Origin: Candidatus Nitrososphaera gargensis Ga9.2
GTDB taxonomy: Archaea > Thermoproteota > Nitrososphaeria > Nitrososphaerales > Nitrososphaeraceae
Direction of reading: 5' to 3'
Assembly: GCF_000303155.1 (NCBI RefSeq)
Contig: NC_018719.1
Coordinates: forward strand, 806,001 to 870,000
Length of the DNA: 64,000 nt
Made by a program: the position numbers and the translations under genes. Position 1 is the stretch's first letter. Each line of letters begins with the position of its first letter. The notes beneath the pieces are model-generated. The model was not told the origin of the DNA. It saw only the letters and a program-made list of their open reading frames with translations, and searched no databases. This document shows, one piece after another, positions 52,066-61,586 of the stretch.

Positions 52066-53145
52066 ATGATGAAAGCACGCCGTTCCGCCATCCTGCAGCA
52101 TGCAAGGCAGGCCGCCGGCTGCAGCGTTGTTGCAGCATTTGAGCCGGAGAACGTGTTCTACCTTACGGGCTTTTGGGGCGAGGCCATCGCAGTGTGCACA
52201 GAAAACGGCACAAAGCTGATCGCGCCCCGGCTAGAATACTGGAGGGCGGAAAAGACATCGATTGATTGCGAAGTCATCCTGACCGAAAGAGGAGGCGAGC
52301 TCATTTCCACCTTTGTATCGCAGATAAAGAACAGCAGGGCGTGCACCGATTGCAGTGACTACTCCACAGTCGAGTCGGTCCGCAAGCAGGGCGGCGACAT
52401 CATCGTTGTCAACACCGAGCCGTTCTTCCAGACGCGCAGGATAAAGGACGAATCAGAAATTAGGATAATCGCAAAGGCGTCAAGGATTCTGGACAAGCTA
52501 TACGGGATCTGCGAGGACGAAATCAAGGTCGGGCTATCAGAGCGCGACCTGCAGGCAAAACTGATCTACGAAGCGATGAAGATGGGCGCAAACCCGCCAT
52601 CGTACAAGTCGACTCTCAACCCTCTAATCATCGCAGGCGGGCCGAACGGAGCACTGCCCCACGCAGAAGTTACGGACAGGAAGTTCAGAAAAGGGGATAT
52701 GATAGTGGTCGACCTCACGCTCAGGCACGCCGGCTACATCGCCGACGCCACTAGGACATTTGCGCTTGGCTCTGCATCGACAGAAATGAAGAAGGTGTAT
52801 GCCGTCGTGCAAGAGTCGCAAAAGGCCGGCCTTGATGCCGCAAAAGCCGGGGCAACGTGCGGCCAGGTCGACGCGGCATGCAGAGACCTGATAGCAGAGC
52901 GCGGCTATGAAAAACTGTTCATACATTCCACCGGACATGGAATCGGCCTTGACGTGCATGAGCCACCATGGCTTCGCATGAAGAACGGCGAAGTGCTCCA
53001 GCCCAACATGGCGGTGACGGTCGAGCCGGGGATATACCTGGAAAACAAGTTTGGAGTGCGGATAGAGGACAGCATCATTATTGTCAATAATGGCAAGCCG
53101 CAGGTGCTCAACAGGTTCACAAAGGACTTGGTTGTAGTAGGATAA
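52066..53145 (+). CDS. Xaa-Pro peptidase (M24 family)
   Basis: About 359 residues. The C-terminal pita-bread domain holds all five metal ligands: Asp in VDLTLRHAGY, Asp in IADATRTFALG, His in HSTGHGIGLDVHE, Glu in VEPGIYL and Glu in GVRIEDSI. The N-terminal 120 residues are the creatinase-like domain (VFYLTGFWGEAIAV). It removes N-terminal residues before Pro or acts as a prolidase in peptide turnover. The start is chosen from the promoter position; MMKARRSAILQ follows it. Confidence 0.9.
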   Translation: MMKARRSAILQHARQAAGCSVVAAFEPENVFYLTGFWGEAIAVCTENGTKLIAPRLEYWRAEKTSIDCEVILTERGGELISTFVSQIKNSRACTDCSDYSTVESVRKQGGDIIVVNTEPFFQTRRIKDESEIRIIAKASRILDKLYGICEDEIKVGLSERDLQAKLIYEAMKMGANPPSYKSTLNPLIIAGGPNGALPHAEVTDRKFRKGDMIVVDLTLRHAGYIADATRTFALGSASTEMKKVYAVVQESQKAGLDAAKAGATCGQVDAACRDLIAERGYEKLFIHSTGHGIGLDVHEPPWLRMKNGEVLQPNMAVTVEPGIYLENKFGVRIEDSIIIVNNGKPQVLNRFTKDLVVVG

Positions 53146-53189
53146 CATAGCATAAAAGTAAAGAGCGGGCCAGCTTATCAGACAGTAAA

Positions 53190-54245
53190 ATGAGGATCAT
53201 TGCCATGCTTGCCGTCTTGGCGATCCTTGGTTTTACTCCTACTGCTTTTGCGCAGCTGTCTGAACAAGAGCTTGATTTTTACCCTGCATTTCCAACAGAT
53301 AAAAACGAAGTCACGGCGATCATTTCACTAACAACCGGGACGCCATGTGAAAAGGTGGAATCACAGGGCCATGAACTTGATGGCAACAACCTATCGATAA
53401 ATGTGCGAATAGTCCCGCCACCACCTGATACTTCGTGCGCGCAGGTGGTAACGCAGCACGTGCTAGAGCAGGACATCGGCCGGCTTGAAGCAGGGACATA
53501 TGCTGTACAACTTTATGTTGACGGTACGCCGAGAGCAAGTGCAACGCTCCATGTGAGCGCCGATGATGTTGCAATCCTTTCAACCGGCAAATACACTGAT
53601 GATCAGGGAGATATCAATCTCGTAGGTGAGGTGCAAAATGTTGCCGATCATCCAGTCAAGCTTGTGCAGATTGGCGTCTTGTTTTTTGAAGAAGACGACG
53701 GAGCATTGGTAAAAGAACAGAAAAAAATCTACACCATGATGGCACTCATTATGCCAAACAGGACATCCGGCTTTAGCCTCGGTCTTGGCAGCGATTTGCA
53801 GGACAATGCATACTCTGTTAACATAACGTCTTTCTCTGTAGAAGACAAGCCTGTAGAAAGAGGGTTGATGCTTGTAGTAGAGCCGGCTCTTGGCAGCGAT
53901 GGCTATGGCGTGGTCGGGGGCCACGTGCTCAATAGGGCGGATCACGATGCTACGCAGGTCAAGGTCGTGTGCGCTATTTACGACGATGATGGAAATGTGG
54001 TCGATTCGATATTTGGCTACACCAATCCCGACACGATACCGCCAAGGCAGACTGCGCCGTTTAGCATCCTAACCCATAGCAAGATATCGCAAGGGTTTAC
54101 GACAAGCTGCAACGCCGAGTCCATCGAGCTGGCGATAGAAGAGGTGCAAGTCGTGCCCGAGTTTTCAGCCATTGACGCAGTTGTTGTTGCCGGAGCGTCA
54201 CTTGCGGCCGTCCTTGCCGTTAACAGACTGCGCAACAAGCTCTAG
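53190..54245 (+). CDS. Exported protein with VPEF C-terminal anchor
   Basis: A 351-residue protein with a signal peptide (residues 1-21, ending AFAQ), two Ig-like beta domains (about 35-125 and 130-310; the second has FEEDDGALVKEQKKIY and NRTSGFSLGLGS) and VVPEFSAIDAVVVAGASLAAVLAVNRLRNKL at the end, given in parts: motif VPEF, one helix, basic tail. This tail matches the PEFG-CTERM type signal of thaumarchaeal surface proteins recognised by a dedicated sortase-like enzyme. Its domains resemble the FxLYD/CARDB kind. The 3' end overlaps CoaBC (convergent) by 48 bp. Function unknown. Confidence 0.75.
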   Translation: MRIIAMLAVLAILGFTPTAFAQLSEQELDFYPAFPTDKNEVTAIISLTTGTPCEKVESQGHELDGNNLSINVRIVPPPPDTSCAQVVTQHVLEQDIGRLEAGTYAVQLYVDGTPRASATLHVSADDVAILSTGKYTDDQGDINLVGEVQNVADHPVKLVQIGVLFFEEDDGALVKEQKKIYTMMALIMPNRTSGFSLGLGSDLQDNAYSVNITSFSVEDKPVERGLMLVVEPALGSDGYGVVGGHVLNRADHDATQVKVVCAIYDDDGNVVDSIFGYTNPDTIPPRQTAPFSILTHSKISQGFTTSCNAESIELAIEEVQVVPEFSAIDAVVVAGASLAAVLAVNRLRNKL

Positions 54246-55469
54246 CAGCTTCCTTGCTATTGCTTGCTTGCTCTCAAGCCTCAGGTGGACGACCCTCTTC
54301 TTCTTGTCGACAATAAACACTTGGTTCTTGTCTGAACCAGCTTCAGAGCCCTTCCTGCCAAGATCGTTTGCAACCACGATATCGGCGTCCGATTCATGCA
54401 GCTTTTTGTACGCCTTTTCGACCAGCACAGAATCAGGAACGTCATAGTCTGCCTTGAACGCGACAAGGAACGTGCCCTTGCTTCTTTTTTTCACTTCATC
54501 GATTATTTTCCTTGTGGCGACAAGCGACAGTTCCATCCTGCCCGCCCTGGTGTCGAGCTTTTTCTCTGACTTTCTGGCAGGCGTAAAGTCGGCAACAGCG
54601 GCGGCCATTATCGCAATGTCGTACTTCTTGGATGACAGCTCTGAAATTACAGCTCTGTACATCTCTTCGCTTGTGTTCACGCGCACTGCTTTTTCGTCTG
54701 CCGGCTCGCTTCCGTGCCCGTAGACAAGCGTGACGTCTGCGCCCATGCGCTCTGCCTCATGCGCTATCGCAATTCCCATCTTGCCTGAACTCGTGTTGGT
54801 CACGATTCTTATGGGGTCGATGTGCTCAACCGTGCTTCCGGCTGTCACGAGCACACGCTTGCCGGCCAGCGGCCTGCCGCCGGACAAGATTGCAACAGCG
54901 GCATCGAGAACCTGCCGAGGCTCGGCCACCTTTGCCTTACCCTCCTCCATCGTGGGCTCGACAAACGTGATGTGCCCTCTCAACCTGTCAATGTTTTGCC
55001 GTATGAACTTGTTCTCATACATTGCCTCGTGCATTGCAGGCGCGATGATTATCGGGATCTTGCTGCCAAGCGCGACGCTGAGCACAGACGTGACAGGCGT
55101 GTCATCGATGCCGGCTACCATCTTGCCAAGTGTGTTTGCCGTGCATGGGTAGACGATGATCAGGTCTGACATGCCATAGTCTGCAAGCATGACATGCTCC
55201 AAGTTCCCTGTCAGCTTTGTGACTACGTCGTTGCCGGTGGCCCATTTCATCATCTCTAGATGAAGGAGCGTCGACGCCGTCGACTCGGTCATGACTGCGT
55301 GCACGTCTGCGCCATGGCGCATCAAGAGCCGCGCAAGGTCGATCGCGCGGTAGGCAGCCACGCTGCCGGTAATGCAGAGTACTATTTTCTTACCGCCAAG
55401 CTCGTTTCCGTCGCTTCCAACGATGTCCTTTGACGGATGGCTTCCTCGTTTTACCCTCATCATCTTCAC
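54198..55469 (-). CDS. coaBC: Bifunctional phosphopantothenoylcysteine decarboxylase/phosphopantothenate-cysteine ligase
   Basis: A 423-residue CoaBC. The N-terminal flavin domain (CoaC) begins KKIVLCITGSVAAYRAIDLARLL, has HxxN-like HLEMMKW and the catalytic His/Met region APAMHEAMYEN. The C-terminal ligase (CoaB) has KRVLVTAGSTVEHIDPIRIVTNTSSGKMG (in parts) and the FKADYDV and VANDLGRKGSE loops. Together they turn 4'-phosphopantothenate into 4'-phosphopantetheine. Its start overlaps panB's stop (ATGA), in a four-gene CoA operon. The 24 N-terminal residues before KKIVL are charged and have no match. Confidence 0.95.
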   Translation of the reverse strand: MKMMRVKRGSHPSKDIVGSDGNELGGKKIVLCITGSVAAYRAIDLARLLMRHGADVHAVMTESTASTLLHLEMMKWATGNDVVTKLTGNLEHVMLADYGMSDLIIVYPCTANTLGKMVAGIDDTPVTSVLSVALGSKIPIIIAPAMHEAMYENKFIRQNIDRLRGHITFVEPTMEEGKAKVAEPRQVLDAAVAILSGGRPLAGKRVLVTAGSTVEHIDPIRIVTNTSSGKMGIAIAHEAERMGADVTLVYGHGSEPADEKAVRVNTSEEMYRAVISELSSKKYDIAIMAAAVADFTPARKSEKKLDTRAGRMELSLVATRKIIDEVKKRSKGTFLVAFKADYDVPDSVLVEKAYKKLHESDADIVVANDLGRKGSEAGSDKNQVFIVDKKKRVVHLRLESKQAIARKLLELVAQSVNGKDGRK

Positions 55470-56296
55470 TTCTTTCTCGCCTTCCTAAATCTGTCAAGCT
55501 CTTCAGGGCTCATGTGGAAAGTGTTCGACCCTTCTGGGAACTTGCCTTCTTTGACCTCGCGGGTATAGCTTGCAACAGCATCAAATATCGACTTGCTCAA
55601 TTCGGAGTACCTCTTCACAAACTTCGGCTTGATGTCTTCATAGATGCCAAGCATATCATGGAGCACCAGCACCTGCCCGTCGCATCCTACGCCAGAGCCT
55701 ATGCCTATGGTTGGCACTGTCACGCTCTTTGTTATTTCATCTGCAACTTCGCTTGCGACCATCTCTAGCACAATGCTAAAGACGCCTGCCTTCTCAAGCG
55801 CCTTGGCGTCTTGCACCAACTTCATCGCAGATACCTTTGTCCTGCCCTGGAGCCTGTAACCTTCCCAGAGCGACGACGTCTGCGGCTTTAATCCGATGTG
55901 GCCCATCACCGGTATGCCTGCGTCCACTATTGCCTTTATCGTGCCAATGATCTCAGAGCCGCCTTCCAGCTTTACTGCGTCGCAGCCTGCCTTGATCAGC
56001 TGCACCGCGTTTTCAACTGCTACACTCGCGCTTGGCTGGTATGATCCAAATGGCATGTCGCCCACTATCATGGCGCGCTTGGCTCCCCTTGCCACGGCGC
56101 CGCAAAACATCGTCATTTCGGGCATGCCGACTGGCACCGTATTTGGATATCCAAGCACTACCATGCCGGCGCTGTCGCCAACGAGCAACACGTCCACGCC
56201 CGCCCTGTCGCATATCAGTGAAGTGGAATAGTCGTACGCTGTCAGGACTGAGATCTTTTCCATCCCTTTCATTGCAACGATGTCGTTTACGCTCAC
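55466..56296 (-). CDS. panB: 3-methyl-2-oxobutanoate hydroxymethyltransferase
   Basis: A 276-residue PanB that makes ketopantoate from 2-oxoisovalerate and methylene-tetrahydropterin. Key stretches are KISVLTAYDYSTSLICDRAGVDVLLVGDSAGMVVLGYPNT (in parts: AYDY, VGDS), AVKLEGG, GHIGLKPQ and IGIGSGVGCDGQVLVLHDMLG. The metal ligand Asp residues (VGDS) and catalytic Glu (LEGG region) are present. It lies 19 bp after the phosphopantothenate synthetase gene. Ketopantoate reductase is not in the window. Confidence 0.95.
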   Translation of the reverse strand: MSVNDIVAMKGMEKISVLTAYDYSTSLICDRAGVDVLLVGDSAGMVVLGYPNTVPVGMPEMTMFCGAVARGAKRAMIVGDMPFGSYQPSASVAVENAVQLIKAGCDAVKLEGGSEIIGTIKAIVDAGIPVMGHIGLKPQTSSLWEGYRLQGRTKVSAMKLVQDAKALEKAGVFSIVLEMVASEVADEITKSVTVPTIGIGSGVGCDGQVLVLHDMLGIYEDIKPKFVKRYSELSKSIFDAVASYTREVKEGKFPEGSNTFHMSPEELDRFRKARKK

Positions 56297-56315
56297 CTTT
56301 TTCTTGGCCTGTATC

Positions 56316-57065
56316 TCATATCACTCCCCTGATGATCTTCAAAGATTCTCGCAGGTTCTTTTTGTTGTCAAAGCCGTCCACGATTCTCTTGAGCGATTTG
56401 CTGCCATTGAGCTGGTGCGCCGCTTCTGCCAACGCCGGCATGGCCCTTACAATATTGTCGACGATCGTAATGTGAGCGGCCTTAGCCGTTCTAGAAAGAG
56501 GGTTGAGGTCAATTGTAATCACTTTTTTGCCCATCTTGACAAGGGCCTCGGTCCTGTCGCCGTCTTCAAGAGGTACAAACACCGTGTCTGCACTGTAGAT
56601 GCCGTCTGGGTCGACGCGCCGGCGCTCGCTCTGAAGCTCTGGGATCGTTGCCGACGCTCTTGAGCCGACACCAAGAACATTCTCTGCACCGTGCGTTTCA
56701 AGCTCGGCCTTGATCGCCCGCTCGCGCTCTTCTGTCCTGTAAAAGAGATTGATCTCGATTGCGGCGCCAGTAGCCTTTGCAAGCTCAACTATTGCTCCCG
56801 GGCAGAGCGCAGCAGCGTTGCCGTTCACAGAGATGACTGGGTGCCTTGAGAGCAGGAGCATGGCTGCGGCCGCCTTGATCGCCCGCTGCGCAGTTTTAGT
56901 GGTGCACTCGCCGATGAGGTAGTCATATGCCTCGCCTCTTCCGTGGGCGATGAGCCCCTCTGCCACGACCAGGCCGCGCCTGTAGCCATCGACCAGTGCC
57001 TCGCGGGTGTGGAGAGACTTGGCGCGAGGGTGGTTTGGCGGTATCGAAATGCGGTTTACGTGCAA
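56316..57065 (-). CDS. Phosphopantothenate synthetase (4-phosphopantoate-beta-alanine ligase)
   Basis: A 249-residue archaeal phosphopantothenate synthetase, which joins 4-phosphopantoate with beta-alanine using ATP and replaces the bacterial PanC route. Family stretches are IPPNHPRAKSLHTREALVDGYRRGLVV (in parts), GRGEAYDYLIGE, HPVISVNGNAAALCPGAIVELA and FVPLEDGDRTEAL. It sits 3 bp after pantoate kinase, whose product is its substrate. Confidence 0.94.
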   Translation of the reverse strand: MHVNRISIPPNHPRAKSLHTREALVDGYRRGLVVAEGLIAHGRGEAYDYLIGECTTKTAQRAIKAAAAMLLLSRHPVISVNGNAAALCPGAIVELAKATGAAIEINLFYRTEERERAIKAELETHGAENVLGVGSRASATIPELQSERRRVDPDGIYSADTVFVPLEDGDRTEALVKMGKKVITIDLNPLSRTAKAAHITIVDNIVRAMPALAEAAHQLNGSKSLKRIVDGFDNKKNLRESLKIIRGVI

Positions 57066-57068
57066 TTC

Positions 57069-58013
57069 CTACAGCACTCTGGCCCCGTTGCTGTCGACAT
57101 TGCAGACAAGAAGCGTGCCTCCAAAGCCCTTGAGAGCGTCCCTTGCCTGCTTTGACCTTGTCTGCGGCACAAGTGTAAACACCGTCTGGCCAAACAGCGC
57201 AACGCTCGATTCTATGCCCAATGCTTTGAGGGCGGCAATAGGTTCCTTACACTTGCCTTCCGTCAGGCCAAGCGTTTCTGCAAACTCGTGGGACATCCTT
57301 AGAAACTCGTCCACACTTCTTGATTTTGATAATTTACTCAGCATGACGCCGCCAAGGCCGTTTATCTCGTCCATCATGTTTGTGAGAAACGACTTCGTGG
57401 AAATAGGAGCGAGGCAAAGCACGACCGCCTTGTAATAATTCTCTAGATCGATCTTAACGACTGACCCGACGCCCGGCGCCCCTGCGCCGGTGCGCATTTC
57501 AAAGCCGCCGGCAAACTCGGCAATCACCGTGCCAAGACCGGTCTTGCAGGCAATCTCTGCGTGGTGCGCTATCTGTGCCGCTTGGGTCCTACTGAGACTT
57601 GCGTCAAGCGCTTCATTGAGCGCATATGAAAGGCTGAGAGCCGCTGCCCCGCTTGAGCCGAGACCAAAGCCAACAGGGATTCCAATGTCATGCTCAACAT
57701 TCACAAAATATGGTCTGTCAGCAAGTTTGAGGTATTCTTCGACTACCCACTTTGACACATCGACATTGCTGGAGCGAACGCCATTGATTGAGATCTGGTA
57801 ATCGGTTGTGGCGCTTTCGTAGACGTACGCCGTCGTGGAGATGCCTCTGTCTATGGAAAAGCCGGCGCCCTTTGATCCCTTGTGGAGAAAGTGAGAATAA
57901 CTGCCGTAGGGTATCTCGAAAAAGCCAGTTATGTGGCCGGGGCTGAATGCCTTGGCCACAGCTACGGGCGCTGCAACCAGCGCTGATGCCATACGATTGT
58001 TTATAAGTCGCAT
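57069..58013 (-). CDS. Pantoate kinase (GHMP family)
   Basis: A 314-residue GHMP kinase specific to archaeal CoA synthesis. The ATP loop is PVGFGLGSSGAAALSLSYALN; the N-terminus AKAFSPGHITGFFEI is the usual first motif with Gly-His; the C-terminus has the third motif-like LVCNVDSNGARVL. It phosphorylates pantoate at C4. First gene of the CoA operon, starting 50 bp from the divergent PhoU gene. The two genes share a short AT-rich promoter region. Confidence 0.93.
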   Translation of the reverse strand: MRLINNRMASALVAAPVAVAKAFSPGHITGFFEIPYGSYSHFLHKGSKGAGFSIDRGISTTAYVYESATTDYQISINGVRSSNVDVSKWVVEEYLKLADRPYFVNVEHDIGIPVGFGLGSSGAAALSLSYALNEALDASLSRTQAAQIAHHAEIACKTGLGTVIAEFAGGFEMRTGAGAPGVGSVVKIDLENYYKAVVLCLAPISTKSFLTNMMDEINGLGGVMLSKLSKSRSVDEFLRMSHEFAETLGLTEGKCKEPIAALKALGIESSVALFGQTVFTLVPQTRSKQARDALKGFGGTLLVCNVDSNGARVL

Positions 58014-58063
58014 AAAATATAAAAATAATGTTTAATTAGTTTAAATGGGTATAAACATACAAT
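58014..58063. promoter_or_regulatory. Divergent promoter between CoA operon and PhoU gene
   Basis: A 50-bp gap that is about 85% A+T, with TTTAAATGGGTATAAAC for the plus-strand gene and TTATTTTTATATTTTA reading toward the minus-strand operon. With so little space the TATA boxes must overlap each other's start regions, so the two transcripts may compete or be co-controlled, possibly by the AbrB-type protein itself. Confidence 0.55.
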
Positions 58064-59068
58064 ATGCCAAGGTACGCAAGGCGCCTGCAAAAGATCGGAA
58101 GCAGCATCCTCATATCGCTGCCAAGCCAGTGGGTCAAGAGCAACAACCTGAAGAAGGGCAGCATAGTGCCGGTCGATATCAACCGCGACAACTCGATCTC
58201 GATATTTCCTTCAGAGGACATGGCAGACGAGGCAAAGGAGGTGACAATTCCGTATTCGCCGGCGTCGATGGATACGCTCGTCAGCCAGGTATACGGCGCG
58301 TACCTGCTCGGGTACGATATGATTCGCATCAAGGCAAACTCGCAGATTTCGTTTGAAGACACTGACAGAGTCAAAAAGGCCATGCGCAAGCTCGTCGGGC
58401 TTGAAATAGTGGATGAAGATGGCTTCCACATTTCCGCCCAGTTCCTGCTCGATGCAAACACGTTAGACGCAGAAAAGATACTGCGGCGTATGAGCGCCAT
58501 AGTCGCCGGCATGTACCGCGACCTGCTTGAAGCCATAAGGTCAAAGGAGAACAGCATCCGCAGGGTGATAAGCGGCAGGGACGACGAAGTAGACAGGCAG
58601 TACTTTTTGCTGGTCAGGCTCATCCGCAGTGCCATGATGGATCAAAAGCTGGCAGGCAAGCTCAACCTTAGCAACATTGACATCTTGGACTACAGGATTG
58701 CCGCCAACCTTCTGGAGAGCGCTGGCGACTATATTGTCGACCTTGCAGACACGATACAGGACTTTTCCAAGATCAGGATCGTGGATGAAATTGCCGAAGC
58801 CGGCGCGCTCGTGGAAAGGATGCAGGAAAAGTCAGTCGCCGCGTTTGTGAGCAAGAACAGGGCAGAGTCAAACGTGGTCGTTAAGACGTATGATAAGTTC
58901 AACGAGATCTTAAACTCGATCAAGAACAGCACAGAATCGAAAAACCCGGAATCTGCAATCGCAGTACTCAACCTGACTTATTCGATGGACAAGATCGCAC
59001 GCTGCTGGGTCGATGTCGCGGACCTAGTCAAGCCTGTGCACTTGACAGCGCCACTCAAAAACGCATAA
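58064..59068 (+). CDS. PhoU domain protein with N-terminal AbrB domain
   Basis: A 334-residue regulator. Residues 1-50 form an AbrB/MazE swapped-hairpin DNA-binding domain (RRLQKIGSSILISLPSQWVKSNNLKKGSIV, in parts). Residues 110-320 are two helical PhoU-type bundles with acidic E/DxxxD metal patterns (RDDEVDRQYFLLVRLIRSA). PhoU-AbrB proteins in archaea are linked to phosphate-uptake control. No pst transporter is close by. The gene is divergent from the CoA operon with only 50 bp between. Confidence 0.85.
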   Translation: MPRYARRLQKIGSSILISLPSQWVKSNNLKKGSIVPVDINRDNSISIFPSEDMADEAKEVTIPYSPASMDTLVSQVYGAYLLGYDMIRIKANSQISFEDTDRVKKAMRKLVGLEIVDEDGFHISAQFLLDANTLDAEKILRRMSAIVAGMYRDLLEAIRSKENSIRRVISGRDDEVDRQYFLLVRLIRSAMMDQKLAGKLNLSNIDILDYRIAANLLESAGDYIVDLADTIQDFSKIRIVDEIAEAGALVERMQEKSVAAFVSKNRAESNVVVKTYDKFNEILNSIKNSTESKNPESAIAVLNLTYSMDKIARCWVDVADLVKPVHLTAPLKNA

Positions 59069-59380
59069 TTACAAAAAGCGACCATCTCACCCCATATGGT
59101 CCGCGATCACGGTATAGAAAACGTCCTGGTACTGCAGGGAGGTGGCTCGCTTGGAGCATTTAGCTGCGGGGTATTCAAGGCATTTGCAGAAAGGAACATC
59201 AACATAGAAATCCTCGCCGGCACATCAATTGGAGGGATAAACGCTGCAATAATCGCTGGCAGCAAGGACAGACACCCTGAAGTTGCATTGGAGCAGTTCT
59301 GGCTAGAGCTCGCTGAAACTTCAGTCGATCTGACGCCGCGCTGGGAGCCGCCGATCGATAATGAATCGGGAAGCTATTAT

Positions 59381-60709
59381 CAGTACCTGGCAATTAGCCA
59401 CCATCAATTATAACTGACCTGCTGTTTTTGATCTGTACCGAGTACACCGCGCCGTATTTCTGCTCCAGTCCCAGCCGCAGAAAAAGCAGCATATGAAAGT
59501 ACGTAAATTCTGCATCGTATCTTCTCCCGTACCTTCCGCGCGTCGCCTTGCTGAGGTACTGCCACTTGATGTACACCCACTCATTCTGTATAACAAGCGA
59601 TGCCAGAACATAGAGGAAGCGCAGTGCTGGACTCCTGGATGACGTCCTGGCCCTGCTCTTTCCCATCGCCCTGTATGACGATTCTATGCCAAATCTCCTC
59701 CGGTACTCGTCAAACATCCGCCCTACCGGGATATTGACAAGGCCTGCGGCATAGTACATGTACTGGACGCCGCGTTTCTTCCTGTACCTTTTCTTCCGGT
59801 ATTTGGCAACGGCATACAGCCTGAATGTGCATTTCTCGCCGGTGGCAGAATCTGTCATTTCGCAGTCCGGTACGACGAAACTATCCCTTCTTTTCCGGGT
59901 CAGTCTGGATAACGTGCCGCCTTTCCTGCCTCTTGGAAAAGCGGCTATGATGTACGGGATACGCATGGAATTGAGGTAGCTCATTACAGCTGCTGTAAAG
60001 AACCCCTTGTCAAGGAACAGGCATTTTATCACGATGCTCGCCTTCTGTACCTCTGCAAGCAGGTACCTGACTACTCCAACCAGTGCTTCCCCCTCCCGGA
60101 TGTACCTGGTGGCCAAGGTGAACCTCCTTCCATGGAGCATCACGTAGGCGCTGGCGTACGTGAAAAAGTGGGTCGTGCCGCTCCTGGCCCTGCCGCGTCT
60201 GACATCCCCCTCATTCTCAGGCTCGCCGTGGTAGGGAACGTCTGTCATGTCGATGGCTATGTCGACAGCTCGATTGTGCAGGGTCTCCGCCACCCTTTTC
60301 TGCAGCAGCCTGTTGGCGGCCGACTGAATCCACGAAATGTCAATCTTGGACACGTGGTACTGGACATCCCTCCTGGACGGGGTGCTGGCCAGAGTACAGC
60401 AGGCTTGTGTTATGGATGTCCCACCGGTACAGGCATAGACCACAGAATTTGCTATATCGACTACTGAATACCGCCTTTTTCTGAAATCGGCTGGCCTGAA
60501 GACTGGCAGCAGTACGTTTACTGCATTACCAAGTACTCTCTCATGTGTCAAAAAATGTTTGTCGGTAGGTTCTTGGGTAAATGTACCGCACTGGATTGGC
60601 AGGGTTCTCACAAACCATGCGTCTCTGGTGGCAGCTTTAGCTGTTGCCAGGGACGCCCTTCAACAATCGACTAAAAAGCTGCTCACAAACTCGTTATTGC
60701 CAAGTACTG
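59381..60709 (-). mobile_element. ISH3-like insertion sequence, copy 3
   Basis: Third copy of the 1329-bp element, flanked by ATTAT at 59376-59380 and 60710-60714. It lies antisense inside the patatin gene. An open frame starting in the IS (60559) runs into the patatin 3' part. Confidence 0.94.
59394..60611 (-). CDS. ISH3-like DDE transposase, copy 3
   Basis: Identical in protein to the copies at 1916-3133 and 23812-25029, full length with D-D-E residues in place. Together the three copies are the same length and carry the same termini, consistent with recent activity. Confidence 0.92.
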   Translation of the reverse strand: MRTLPIQCGTFTQEPTDKHFLTHERVLGNAVNVLLPVFRPADFRKRRYSVVDIANSVVYACTGGTSITQACCTLASTPSRRDVQYHVSKIDISWIQSAANRLLQKRVAETLHNRAVDIAIDMTDVPYHGEPENEGDVRRGRARSGTTHFFTYASAYVMLHGRRFTLATRYIREGEALVGVVRYLLAEVQKASIVIKCLFLDKGFFTAAVMSYLNSMRIPYIIAAFPRGRKGGTLSRLTRKRRDSFVVPDCEMTDSATGEKCTFRLYAVAKYRKKRYRKKRGVQYMYYAAGLVNIPVGRMFDEYRRRFGIESSYRAMGKSRARTSSRSPALRFLYVLASLVIQNEWVYIKWQYLSKATRGRYGRRYDAEFTYFHMLLFLRLGLEQKYGAVYSVQIKNSRSVIIDGG

Positions 60710-61586
60710 ATTATAGTCAATATTACCAGCGGGCAAGCGTATCGCTCAGGCATGCGCTATCATTCTACAGCTCGGCAGTGTATGGCAACAATATCATGTT
60801 TCTGCCGCGCTGGTTGCCCGGATATGCCGCTACCGATCCGCAGTATTTTCGGCCAGACCGGTGGACCTACATTTACGATCATTCGCCGCTGGTGTCAACG
60901 CTTGAAAAGTACATCGATTACTCCAAGCTCAGGCCGGGAGGCAACCCAAATGCGCGGCTGATAATAACCGCAGTAAACGTCCTGACTGCGGAGCCGCTTA
61001 CCTTTGACAGCACGCGCCAACCGATAACGATCAAGCACCTGCTTGGCACATCTGGCTACCCGCTGTACGGCTTTCCTTGGGTTGAGGTGGAAAAGGGGCT
61101 ATATGCATGGGACGGGAGCCTGCTTAGCAACACTCCTCTGAGAGAAGCCATAGATGCGGCGCCGACTGTCGACAAACGCGTCTTTATCGTCGAAAACTAT
61201 CCAAAGAAGATTGAAAGGCTGCCGCAGAACCTGCCAGAAGTGTACCACCGGGCGCGTGACATTATGTTCAGCGACAAGACTGCGCACAACATAAAGATGT
61301 CAAAGGCTATAACGCGGTACCTGCAATTCATCGAGGAGCTGTATGAAATAGTGGAAAGCAACCTCGAAGTCTGCAAAATAGACAAGCAAATACTGGAAAA
61401 CATACGCCACAAATACCAGAAAATAATCAAAGAGCATGGGGCAGAAATCAAGAAAATAGCCTATATCACAAGGGAAGAGCGGTTCCCCTACCTTTACGAA
61501 AACACCGATTTTTCGCCCGCCGGAATAAAGAACCTGATAAAAGAGGGCGAGTCAAAGACAAGACAGGTACTGCAGAAAATAGGGAT

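Noticed and set aside
51927-52142. 71-codon frame before and overlapping the Xaa-Pro peptidase start
   Set aside because: It overlaps a stronger gene and its TATA box, and its C-terminal half is an out-of-frame read of that gene.
58036-58635. 199-codon frame antisense to the AbrB-PhoU gene
   Set aside because: Shadow; would also cover the divergent promoter.
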